From Candidatus Latescibacterota bacterium (GTDB taxonomy: Bacteria; Latescibacterota; UBA2968; GCA-2709665), in NCBI GenBank assembly GCA_012270675.1, contig JAAXHW010000008.1, forward strand, positions 17,335 to 50,854: DNA of 33,520 nt, in the 5' to 3' direction. The translations under genes and the position numbers were made by a program. The notes below the pieces were generated by a model. It was given only the letters and a program-made list of their open reading frames with translations. It ran no database searches and was not told the DNA's origin. Below are positions 19,065-26,108 of this stretch, piece after piece. The stretch's first letter is position 1, and every line of letters begins with the position of its first letter.

Positions 19065-19095
19065 ATGATACCAGTCTGAGGGGGGGGGCTGTCAA
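19065..19095 (-). promoter_or_regulatory. Candidate sigma-70 promoter for the oxoprolinase/D-glutamate cyclase operon
   Basis: On the reverse strand a perfect TTGACA (-35, at 19090-19095) is followed by a 19-base spacer and TATCAT (-10, at 19065-19070), preceded by TGG as an extended -10. The spacer contains nine consecutive C (G9 at 19080-19088 on the given strand). The start codon is about 20 bases past the -10, leaving a short leader that still holds the ribosome site. Confidence 0.5.
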
Positions 19096-19157
19096 GCTCG
19101 TGGGATTGCAGGCATCGGAGCGTCGAACAGCACGCTGTGACCCCACCCACCCTGGCC

Positions 19158-20801
19158 CTATCGCCATTCGTCAATCGACACACTCTTCGCATAATTGCAC
19201 CCCATAATCCGCCAGTAGCCGTTTGTCTCGCCGCCCACGACGACGACGTGAATGGCGTCGATGGAAAAGATGGGGATTGACTCATTTTCCGCGGCCTTCA
19301 GCAGGGTGGCATAGGGTTCAACCCCGTTTAAAGCCCTCGGATAGACGTAGTTTTCAATAAGCTGATAGTCCCAGTAGACCCCCGCCTGCATCGTGGCGTT
19401 CTCATGCACCCACTGGATCAGCTTCTCTTTCGTGTCGAACCCGCCCCGGTCTATGAACTGCCGGGCGGTAATGGGGTCCAGGATAAAGGTGGGCGGATTG
19501 TGCGGGTTGAGACCCCGCAGCATGTTCGTCACGTGTTCACGCCAGTACTTTTCCCGCAGGCCGAGGTTGAAGGCGGTAGAACGACAGCCGCCGAATACGC
19601 TCACGACACTGTCTTCCGGTTTAAAGCCGTGCTGGACGTGGAACGGCTCCCAGGGGCTGCGCTCCTCGTTTTCGGCAAAGGTGACGCTGTTGTAGGCATA
19701 GTTGTTGCCCTGGGAGCCGAGATAGGTGATTTCCGGGACCGAGCCGCCCTGGAGGTTCTGGGAGAGCAGGCCGTAGGCGCGGCCGATGGTGGCATTCGCG
19801 TGGTTGTAGGGACCCAGGGCGCCGATGCCGCAGTTCATGTCGATTTCGTGGCGGACCGGACCGTTGACGACGGCCATGGCAGCGGCCGAGCTGGTGGTGC
19901 TGGCGCGGGCGGTGGCCTGTGTGGCTGCGAGGGCGAGAACAACCGGGAAGTAGTCCGGTTTTGCGCCGGCCATTACGGCGTTTACAGCGACCTTTTCCAC
20001 GGTGTACTCCCAGGCCTCGCGCGTGGAGGTGGGACGCATGCGTCCGACGACCTCGTCGGGGCTGCGGCCGGTGCCGGCGAGCATGGCATCAACGCGTGCT
20101 TCGGTGGGCAGGATGATGGGGAGCTTGTCGGTCCAGTTGTTGTTCAGGAAGAACCGGTGAAGGTTTTCTTCAGAGTCGGGCTCGATGAGTCGGGGGGTGG
20201 ACCGGTCGAATACAATCCGTTTGGTTTCCCTATCGGTCAGCGGTTTGTTCAGGGCGTCGATGACTTCCTGCATGAACGGCCGGCCGGTGACGGCGTCGGG
20301 ACCGTCGATGTAGGCCCGGAGTTCGGCGGGTGACTTGCCCATAACCGGCTGGGGGACGAAGACGAACCGCTGGAGGGGCATTCCCCTCTGGTGAGCGGCC
20401 GCCCTGACCAGAGGCTCGAAAACGTCGGTCTGCACGGATGCGGTGGGCACTCCGTACTCGGTTTCCAGAATAATGCATTGATCGGCGACCGCCGGCGCAC
20501 ACGTGCTTCAGTGGCCCACCGCAACGATCGCCGCGCCTCCCCTGGCTTTGATTTCGTCGTAGAGTTCCGGGTCCCGTTCGGTGTAGACGCCCGATTTCCT
20601 GCGCAGCTCGGTTTTCACTTCGGGCATGTGCTCGGCAAACCAGTTCTGCATCTGCTGCATCAGGATGTCCCCGTCGTCGAAGCGGCAGTCGACCAGATAG
20701 ACCGGTCTGCCAGTCAGACCGCCCGAACGCGGAGCCATGCCGAGTTGTTCGATTGCGGGGGGATACCCCATCGGGTTCATCACGGTAACGGTTCTGCCCA
20801 T
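19158..20801 (-). CDS. UGSC-family selenoprotein, full length through an in-frame UGA (Sec98)
   Basis: Two open frames in the same phase are separated by exactly one TGA (20508-20510). Read as selenocysteine, they form one 547-residue protein. Residues 1-97 end in AAIVAVGH; then comes U98-S99-T100-C101, then a helix and EYGVPTASVQTDVFEPL, which matches the UGSC family, whose motif is Sec/Cys-Gly-Ser-Cys followed by a GIPT strand. Residues ~190-547 form a C-terminal domain (PTEARVDAML, VEKVAVNAVMAGAKP, NATIGRAYGL, WRIMGC) of unknown function that occurs with UGSC proteins. Start ATG 20801 has GAGGAGG correctly spaced; the GTG at 20450 would cut into the conserved domain. The ribosome site lies in the 14-base gap after the beta-lactamase-fold gene's stop. 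A redox role is inferred from the UxxC motif. The alternative is a nonsense mutation, but the perfect frame and motif argue against it. Confidence 0.88.
20483..20510 (-). promoter_or_regulatory. Bacterial SECIS-like hairpin and Sec UGA codon
   Basis: Reading the coding strand, the UGA (20510-20508) is followed after 13 bases by a stem CGGC / GCCG (20494-20491 with 20486-20483) closing a GGTC loop that begins 17 bases after the UGA. In E. coli fdhF the SECIS apical loop is also GGUC at nearly the same distance. The upper stem is only 4 bp, with possible weak pairing of TGC and GCA lower down, so it is a minimal structure. Confidence 0.65.
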
Positions 20802-20815
20802 CTGCAACCTCCTCT

Positions 20816-21922
20816 TTAACGGACGACCGCCGCAGAGACCGCGTTGGACACGCGCTTGAGCAAACGGCCATTCTCGACCATCTGATTGGTAAGGATGACG
20901 CAGAGCAGGCGCCGCCCGGGGTCGGCCCAGGCCACTGTGCCGGTGGCGCCGACGTGGCCGAAGGTGCCAGGGGACACCAGGTCCCCGAAATAGTTCCACA
21001 CCGGAGAGGCCGCCAGGGCCCAGCCCAGCCCCCAGGGGGCGTTCAGACTACCGTTCCGGTCCGTGGTCATTGCCGCCACGCCGGCCGGGCTGAAGATGCG
21101 TTTTCCGGTGTACTCTCCGCCGTTGAGCATGGTCTGCAGGAGAATGGCCAGGTCCGGAGCCGTGCTGTGCATCCCACCCCAGGGATGGCCCATGTCCCGC
21201 CAGTAGGGGCTGTTCGGGCCAAAGCGCCGAAGGTCTTCGGACTCGGAGGTGGAGGTGCCGCACCAGGCCATGTCCAGGATGTCGAAGTTCCCCAGCCCCA
21301 GCGCGCTGTTTTCCATTCCCAGAGGGTCGAAGATTTCTTCCTTCTCGAAATCGCGCAGGCGCTTTCCGGTGACGCGCTCGACGATTTCCGCCGCCAGCAA
21401 GATGCCCGTGCTTTGATAGCCGAAACCCGCGCCGGGCGAATAGAGCAGGGGGGTCTGCTGAGCGCCGCGGACGAATTCGCTCAATGGGACATGGGCGCGA
21501 CGGAGCGCGGTGTTCTGAGGCAGCATGTCGGGCAGGCCGGAGGTGTGGGAGAGCAGGTGCCCGACGCGCACGTTGCAGCGTTCGCCGCCCCGGAAGTCGG
21601 GCAGGTACATGGAGACCGGATCGTCGAGGCAGACCTGCCCCCTCTCGACAAGGAGCATCAGGGCGCAGGCAGTGACCGGTTTTGTGATTGAGGCCAGGAG
21701 GAAGACGGTGTCCGGTTTTACAGGAGGCGAGTCCTGATCGGGCAACAGACGTCCGTAACCTGTTGAGAGGACAACCGTATTGTTGCGGGCTACCAGGATG
21801 GCCGCTGCGGTGATGCGCCGATCCTGGATTTCGGATTCGAGGATGGCTGCGGCCCGTTCGAGCGCTTCCGACGCCATGCCGGCGTCTGCAGGGAGGCCTG
21901 TTTGTAGTTTCGGTTTGGACAT
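20816..21922 (-). CDS. Serine beta-lactamase-fold hydrolase (class C / esterase family)
   Basis: A 368-residue member of the beta-lactamase/penicillin-binding-protein-like family. The nucleophile motif SITK is at residues 78-81, the second motif YQS begins at Tyr169, and GHVGATGT near residue 325 corresponds to the third (KTG-like) motif, with His in place of Lys as in esterase and D-aminopeptidase branches. HTSGLPD is another family hallmark. There is no signal peptide, so a periplasmic antibiotic-resistance role is unlikely; cytoplasmic esterase, amidase or D-amino-acid peptidase activity is more plausible. I chose ATG 21922 (MSKPK) over an upstream in-frame ATG because a candidate promoter lies between them. 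The stop is 14 bases before the selenoprotein start. Confidence 0.85.
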   Translation of the reverse strand: MSKPKLQTGLPADAGMASEALERAAAILESEIQDRRITAAAILVARNNTVVLSTGYGRLLPDQDSPPVKPDTVFLLASITKPVTACALMLLVERGQVCLDDPVSMYLPDFRGGERCNVRVGHLLSHTSGLPDMLPQNTALRRAHVPLSEFVRGAQQTPLLYSPGAGFGYQSTGILLAAEIVERVTGKRLRDFEKEEIFDPLGMENSALGLGNFDILDMAWCGTSTSESEDLRRFGPNSPYWRDMGHPWGGMHSTAPDLAILLQTMLNGGEYTGKRIFSPAGVAAMTTDRNGSLNAPWGLGWALAASPVWNYFGDLVSPGTFGHVGATGTVAWADPGRRLLCVILTNQMVENGRLLKRVSNAVSAAVVR

Positions 21923-21965
21923 GGGGGATGTTCTCTTTGCGTGATCAGGGCCGGACTGGCAATGG

Positions 21966-21994
21966 AAAGTAGAGGATCGCGGGGCATTTGTCAA
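21966..21994 (-). promoter_or_regulatory. Candidate promoter for the hydrolase-selenoprotein operon
   Basis: On the reverse strand a perfect TTGACA (21989-21994) is followed by a 17-base spacer and TACTTT (21966-21971), a poor -10 box. It lies 44 bases upstream of the ATG at 21922. Confidence 0.4.
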
Positions 21995-22022
21995 TACCCC
22001 ATCGTCTATGCGATGCGACGTA

Positions 22023-22059
22023 AGAAGGCGGAAGCAGCCCTGCGCTGCTTCCGCCTTCT
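22023..22059 (-). terminator. Perfect 16-bp inverted repeat downstream of dnaK
   Basis: Bases 22023-22038 (AGAAGGCGGAAGCAGC) pair without mismatch with 22044-22059 around the five-base loop CCTGC. It starts 20 bases after the dnaK stop codon. Neither strand has a T run after the stem, so it is either a termination/3'-end-protecting hairpin without a U tract or a Rho-assisted site. It may also insulate the hydrolase promoter just beyond it. Confidence 0.5.
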
Positions 22060-22079
22060 CGGGAGCGCATGGCGTGCCC

Positions 22080-23996
22080 CTATTTTTTGGGCTCGTCTTC
22101 GTCTACGACCTCAAACTCGGCGTCAACGGCGTCGCTCCCCTGTTTCTGTTTTCCGCCGGCCTCCGGCTGTGGTCCGGCCTCGGCACCGGGCTGGGCGGAG
22201 GCCTGCTGGTAAAGTTCGTTGGCCACCTGGTGCCAGACCTGGGTGAGGGCCTCAGTGGCGGACTTGATTTCGTCGGTGCTGGTGCCTTTGAGGGATTCTT
22301 TGACCCGTTCCACGGCGGCCTCGACTTTGGACTTTGCATCCGCGCTGACCTTGTCGCCCATCTCATTGAGCTGTTTTTCGGTCTGGTAGATCTGCTGGTC
22401 GGCCTGGTTTCGAACCTCGACCTGTTCGCGGCGTCCCCGATCTTCAGCAGCGTGTTCCTGGGCGTCGTCGACCATCCGTCCGATTTCAGCGTCCGAGAGG
22501 CCGGAGGAAGCCTCGATCCGGATGCTCTGCTCCTTGTTGGTGGCCTTGTCTTTGGCCGAGACGTTGAGAATGCCGTTGGCGTCGATGTCGAAGGCGACTT
22601 CGATCTGCGGCACGCCTCTGGGCGCGGGCGGGATGCCGTCTAAGTGAAACTTGCCGATGGTCCGGTTGTCCATGGCCATTTCCCGTTCGCCTTGGAGGAC
22701 ATGGATTTCCACGGAAGGCTGGCTGTCTGCAGCCGTGGAGAAGACCTCGGCCTTTTTGGTGGGGATGGTGGTGTTCCGATCGATCAGTCTGGTCATCACC
22801 CCACCCAGGGTCTCGATGCCCAGGGAGAGCGGCGTCACGTCGAGCAGGAGTACGTCCTTCACCTCCCCGGCGAGCACGCCCGCCTGGATGGCCGCGCCGA
22901 TGGCCACCACTTCGTCCGGGTTCACCCCCCTGTGAGGCTCCTTTCCAAAGAGGTCTCTGACGAGTTCCTGCACCTTGGGGATGCGGGTGCTCCCCCCGAC
23001 CAGGATGACCTCGTCGATATCGGAAGCCGAGAGTTCGGCATCTCTGATCGCCTGTATGCAGGGCCCCTTTGTCCGTTCGATCAGATCGTCCACAAGCTGC
23101 TCGAATTTGGCACGGGCCAGGTTCAGGTTCAGGTGCTTGGGCCCCGAGGCATCGGCCGTGATAAAGGGAAGGTTGATGTCTGTCTGCACGGAACTGGACA
23201 GTTCGCACTTGGCCTTCTCCGCCGCCTCCTTCAGCCGCTGCAGGGCCATCGGGTCGTTGCGCAGGTCAATACCGTTCTCCTTCTGGAATTCATCGGCCAT
23301 CCAGTCAATGACCCGCTGGTCGAAGTCGTCACCGCCCAGATGGGTGTCCCCGTTGGTGGATTTAACCTCAAAAACACCTTCTCCCAGCTCCAGGATGGAG
23401 ATGTCGAAGGTGCCGCCCCCCAGATCGTAGACCGCGATCTTCTCCTCCGTCTTCTTGTCCAGCCCGTAGGCCAGGGATGCGGCCGTGGGTTCGTTGACGA
23501 TCCGCTGGACATCCAGGCCTGCGATTTTGCCCGCATCTTTGGTAGCCTGGCGCTGGGCGTCGTTGAAGTAGGCCGGGACCGTGATGACGGCCTCGGTAAC
23601 CTTATCTCCCAGGTAGTCCTCGGCGGTCTGCTTCATTTTTTGCAACACCATAGCCGAGATTTCAGGAGGCGTATATGTGTTGTCTGCCACTTTCGCGGCA
23701 ACCAGACCGCCGGCGCCGCTCGTCACTTCAAAGGGCACCTCTCGAATTTCCTGGGGTACCTCGTTTTGGTGCCGGCCCATAAAGCGCTTGATGGAGTAGA
23801 CGGTGTTGTGGGGGTTGGTCACGGCCTGACGTTTGGCCACCTGCCCCACCAGGCGTTCCCCGTCTTTTGTAAACGCCACCACCGAAGGGGTCGTACGCCC
23901 CCCTTCCGAGTTGGGGATCACAACCGGGTCGCCGCCTTCTATGACGGACACGCACGAGTTGGTGGTCCCCAGGTCAATACCGATCACTTTTCCCAT
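22080..23996 (-). CDS. dnaK: Chaperone DnaK (Hsp70)
   Basis: A 638-residue Hsp70, the standard bacterial length. The nucleotide-binding domain (1-~380) starts [16 protein letters not shown] and has [36 protein letters not shown] and [14 protein letters not shown]. The substrate-binding domain has the [14 protein letters not shown] linker region and the tail ends in the usual acidic [12 protein letters not shown]. It folds proteins in the cytoplasm with DnaJ and GrpE, neither of which is next to it here. ATG 23996 is chosen from the conserved N-terminus and AGGAGAGGAG upstream; the frame is open further up, but that extension has no family match. No CIRCE operator is seen in the leader. Confidence 0.97.
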   Translation of the reverse strand: MGKVIGIDLGTTNSCVSVIEGGDPVVIPNSEGGRTTPSVVAFTKDGERLVGQVAKRQAVTNPHNTVYSIKRFMGRHQNEVPQEIREVPFEVTSGAGGLVAAKVADNTYTPPEISAMVLQKMKQTAEDYLGDKVTEAVITVPAYFNDAQRQATKDAGKIAGLDVQRIVNEPTAASLAYGLDKKTEEKIAVYDLGGGTFDISILELGEGVFEVKSTNGDTHLGGDDFDQRVIDWMADEFQKENGIDLRNDPMALQRLKEAAEKAKCELSSSVQTDINLPFITADASGPKHLNLNLARAKFEQLVDDLIERTKGPCIQAIRDAELSASDIDEVILVGGSTRIPKVQELVRDLFGKEPHRGVNPDEVVAIGAAIQAGVLAGEVKDVLLLDVTPLSLGIETLGGVMTRLIDRNTTIPTKKAEVFSTAADSQPSVEIHVLQGEREMAMDNRTIGKFHLDGIPPAPRGVPQIEVAFDIDANGILNVSAKDKATNKEQSIRIEASSGLSDAEIGRMVDDAQEHAAEDRGRREQVEVRNQADQQIYQTEKQLNEMGDKVSADAKSKVEAAVERVKESLKGTSTDEIKSATEALTQVWHQVANELYQQASAQPGAEAGPQPEAGGKQKQGSDAVDAEFEVVDEDEPKK

Positions 23997-24201
23997 TGCC
24001 GTTCTCCTCTCCTTTGAACTCCTTATTGGTGGTTCATGCCAGCGTAAACAACCGCTTGAAACGCCTCCAGGTCCTCTTCCCGATTGATCAAGCAAGGCTC
24101 GTGCCAACCTGCAGGACCGGGTGTATTATCTATACATATCCAATTGATATAATTATACTTAAAAATATACGGCATCCTGTGTGCCCTGGCGTTTTGATGC
24201 C

Positions 24202-24259
24202 ATTATGACACTTTCCAGCGGGGGATGAAAGGGAAATCCAGGTGCCATATTGTCATAAT
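24202..24259. repeat. 9-bp inverted repeat in the dnaK upstream region
   Basis: ATTATGACA (24202-24210) is the exact reverse complement of TGTCATAAT (24251-24259), separated by 40 bases. A second short pair, TTTCC (24212-24216) and GGAAA (24232-24236), lies inside. It could be a two-site operator upstream of dnaK or chance. Confidence 0.4.
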
Positions 24260-24268
24260 TCCGGACAT

Positions 24269-24293
24269 AAAAAAACAGCCTGTCCGGGACAGG
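24269..24293 (-). terminator. Intrinsic terminator of the GT9 glycosyltransferase gene
   Basis: On the reverse strand, CCTGTC pairs with GACAGG around a CCG loop (24279-24293), followed after CTG by seven T (A run at 24269-24275). It lies 11 bases after the stop codon of the GT9 gene and so separates it from dnaK. Confidence 0.8.
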
Positions 24294-24304
24294 TGACGGC
24301 CCGG

Positions 24305-25399
24305 TTATGCCTTTGCCGGGGCTGTGGATAAGAGCCTCTGCTGGATGGTGTTGCTGACCTGCTGAGGCCTCCAGTTCTTGAGGGTCTCATACTCCAGGAC
24401 CTCCACGCCTTTCCGGTCGGCGGGCACCCATCTGACGATATCGCTGGAGGAAAAAATGCCCGTTACCGGAAGCCCCATGGCCACTGCGAGGTGAAAGAGG
24501 TCGGTATTACAGGCAATCAGCTGGTGACAGGCCTCCAGGAGGGCCACGATCTTGGGCAGGTCGTCCGTCTGAAAGAGGAGGACCTTCTGTCCCAGGGTCG
24601 CTTTGATTCGATTGGCCGCTTTTCTTTTGGTGCTGTCAAAAAAGACCAGCGTCCGGGTATTGGCGAGCGCTGTGGCCACTTCTGCGATGCTTTGGAGCTG
24701 TTTGACCGTCGGGCGATTGCCCGTACAGGTGCTCACGTCAAGGCCCACAAACCGCTCGCCGGGTTTCCTGCTGACGAGGTAGCGTTCCCGGATCTCTTCG
24801 GCTCCCGCTTTGGAGACAGGCCAGGACACCCCGTCTTTGACCTGGGATATGCCGAGCGTGCGGAGAAGGAGCGCGAGGCGTTCGCGTTCATAACGCGTCT
24901 CCGGGCGCGGCACAATCTGGACATTGATGAAAGGAAAATCGTCTCGCTGGAACCCGACCCGGAGGTCTGCCCCGCTTTTGTAGCAGAAATAAGCGGGGCA
25001 GAAACTCTCTTCGGTGCTGAAGAAAAAGACGATATCGAACGCTTGTTCCTGAAGGCGCCGCACAAGACCGCGGAGTTTGCCTCCCAGGGGGAGGAGAAAG
25101 TCTTCGTAGACCATCACCTCGTCTACAAAAGGGATTTCCCGGGCGATATATGCTTTGTGCGCATGGACCAGCAGGGTGATTCTGGCCTCGGCATAGCGGT
25201 GTCGAATGGCCTGGAACTGGGATGCGCCCAGGAAGAGGCCACCGGCGCGTCCGTCGGGAACAATCAGGATCTTTCGGGGGGCTTTCAGGACGTCGGGGAC
25301 GGAAAATGCCGGCTGGGCCTTTGGGGCTTTGTGTGAGAAGCAGAAGGCAAGGGGTTTGATCAGCCACCGGCGCAGCCAGCCGTTGGCCCGGGACTTCAT
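24305..25399 (-). CDS. Family 9 glycosyltransferase (ADP-heptose:LPS heptosyltransferase-like)
   Basis: A 364-residue GT9-like protein. The start of the fold is visible as RKILIVPDGRAGGLFLGASQFQAIR (residues ~42-66), and the C-terminal nucleotide-sugar half has the typical lines LVFFDS, IVALLEACHQLIACNTDLFHLAVAMGLPVTGIF, where GT9 enzymes usually carry a T/SD.GPMH.A motif; here it reads NTDLFHLA. GT9 members add heptose to lipopolysaccharide core in the cytoplasm; the divergence means another sugar or acceptor is possible. ATG 25399 has AAGGAG about ten bases upstream. It is a single-gene unit, divergent from the coiled-coil gene and ended by its own terminator. Confidence 0.8.
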   Translation of the reverse strand: MKSRANGWLRRWLIKPLAFCFSHKAPKAQPAFSVPDVLKAPRKILIVPDGRAGGLFLGASQFQAIRHRYAEARITLLVHAHKAYIAREIPFVDEVMVYEDFLLPLGGKLRGLVRRLQEQAFDIVFFFSTEESFCPAYFCYKSGADLRVGFQRDDFPFINVQIVPRPETRYERERLALLLRTLGISQVKDGVSWPVSKAGAEEIRERYLVSRKPGERFVGLDVSTCTGNRPTVKQLQSIAEVATALANTRTLVFFDSTKRKAANRIKATLGQKVLLFQTDDLPKIVALLEACHQLIACNTDLFHLAVAMGLPVTGIFSSSDIVRWVPADRKGVEVLEYETLKNWRPQQVSNTIQQRLLSTAPAKA

Positions 25400-25535
25400 G
25401 GAGGCACAACTCCTTCCCTGTCGATATTCCCGCGAGAGATTCGGTTTGGAATTTTACCTTATTTTCAAGAGGTTGTCAACTGGAATCTCGGGTGGCAAAG
25501 ATCCACCCTCGTAGAGGAGCGCCTGAAGTTTTCAC

Positions 25536-25564
25536 TTGCTATTTTGTTCGGCGTGCGGTATACT
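25536..25564 (+). promoter_or_regulatory. Candidate sigma-70 promoter for the coiled-coil protein gene
   Basis: TTGCTA (25536-25541), a 17-base spacer and TATACT (25559-25564), directly followed by a second TATAAT-like box (25565-25570). It lies about 50 bases before the ATG at 25616. The rest of the divergent gap 25400-25535 shows nothing I can name. Confidence 0.55.
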
Positions 25565-25615
25565 TATAATCTCAGAATTTTAAGTTACTGTGCCTGCGCT
25601 GCCAGGAGAAGGGTT

Positions 25616-26005
25616 ATGACCAAATCCAACGGAAGGCGTGGCAACCTGTACGAACAGGTGCTGGATCATACCCGGCGCGAGATTGACGAGGCCTCCTCGA
25701 AAATCGACGAGTTGCGCCAGACGCTGCGCCTGTTGGAATCGCGTGTGGAGGCGGCCAAATCGGTTTATGCAGCCGTGGCTACGCGCCTGAACCTGGAGGA
25801 GGAGATAGAATTTCAGGAGGCCCCCTATCCTGAGCTCCCCCAGGAGCCGGAGCCCCCGGAAGAAGCCGAAGCGGAGAATACGCCAGAGGCCTCCAAACCG
25901 GCGGTGCCGGAGTCTGAAGGTGTGTTTCCGGGGCTTTCTGAGGAGGAAAGGCAGCTGATTAAGGAACACTTGCAGCGCCGGGCAGAGGCCGAGCAGGAGG
26001 GGTAG
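25616..26005 (+). CDS. Small acidic coiled-coil protein of unknown function
   Basis: A 129-residue protein that I do not recognise. Residues ~12-60 form a probable coiled coil (heptad-like leucines in ...SSKIDELRQTLRLLESRVEAAK), followed by a long Pro/Glu-rich acidic linker (residues ~62-102) and a short charged C-terminal helix containing LSEEERQLIKEHLQRR. There are no cysteines, signal peptide or membrane segment. ATG 25616 has AGGAGAAGGG just upstream; an earlier in-frame ATG at 25544 overlaps the promoter boxes and is rejected. It has its own promoter and terminator candidates, so it is probably a monocistronic unit. The architecture would fit a scaffold or regulator, but no function should be assigned. 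Confidence 0.75.
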   Translation: MTKSNGRRGNLYEQVLDHTRREIDEASSKIDELRQTLRLLESRVEAAKSVYAAVATRLNLEEEIEFQEAPYPELPQEPEPPEEAEAENTPEASKPAVPESEGVFPGLSEEERQLIKEHLQRRAEAEQEG

Positions 26006-26054
26006 GCTGCGAGAAAATGTCTCTTCTGTGAGCCGAAAAAATGGTCACGCAAGG

Positions 26055-26104
26055 AAGAACAGGGAATGATGGCGTAGAACCGATTCCCTGTTCTTTGTAT
26101 TTTG
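26055..26104 (+). terminator. Rho-independent terminator after the coiled-coil protein gene
   Basis: AAGAACAGGGAAT (26055-26067) pairs perfectly with ATTCCCTGTTCTT (26083-26095) around a 15-base loop, followed by TGTATTTT. The last T is only four bases before the earliest start of the next gene, so it could also act as an attenuator for that gene. Confidence 0.7.
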
Positions 26105-26108
26105 GCGG

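Larger units (their letters stand above)
23997..24304. other. 308-base non-coding region upstream of dnaK
   Basis: This gap holds the dnaK leader, an unusually AT-rich patch at ~24121-24172 (with TATAAT on the reverse strand at 24152-24157 but no matching -35), an inverted repeat at 24202-24259 and the GT9 gene terminator at 24269-24293. I found no gene, no CIRCE operator and no sigma-32 type promoter that I would defend. Confidence 0.6.

Noticed and set aside
14835-19079. A 1414-codon open frame on the forward strand, opposite the oxoprolinase and DUF1445 genes
   Set aside because: It is antisense to two well-supported genes with ribosome sites and family motifs, and shows no recognisable domain. 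Long antisense frames are expected with GC-rich codon usage.
19158-20450. A separate 430-residue gene starting at GTG 20450
   Set aside because: No ribosome site precedes the GTG, and conserved UGSC-family residues continue upstream in frame to the UGA and beyond, so it is the 3' part of the selenoprotein gene.
20508-20999. A 163-residue gene with a start at 20999
   Set aside because: The first 66 residues overlap the hydrolase gene and are Arg/Gly/Pro-rich noise; the real start is 20801, and the gene does not end at the UGA.
20816-21922. Beta-lactamase antibiotic resistance gene
   Set aside because: No signal peptide, and the third motif resembles esterase or peptidase relatives rather than KTG of true beta-lactamases.
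22644-24017. A 457-codon open frame opposite dnaK
   Set aside because: Antisense frames over hsp70 genes are a well-known by-product of their codon pattern; no ribosome site or domain is evident.
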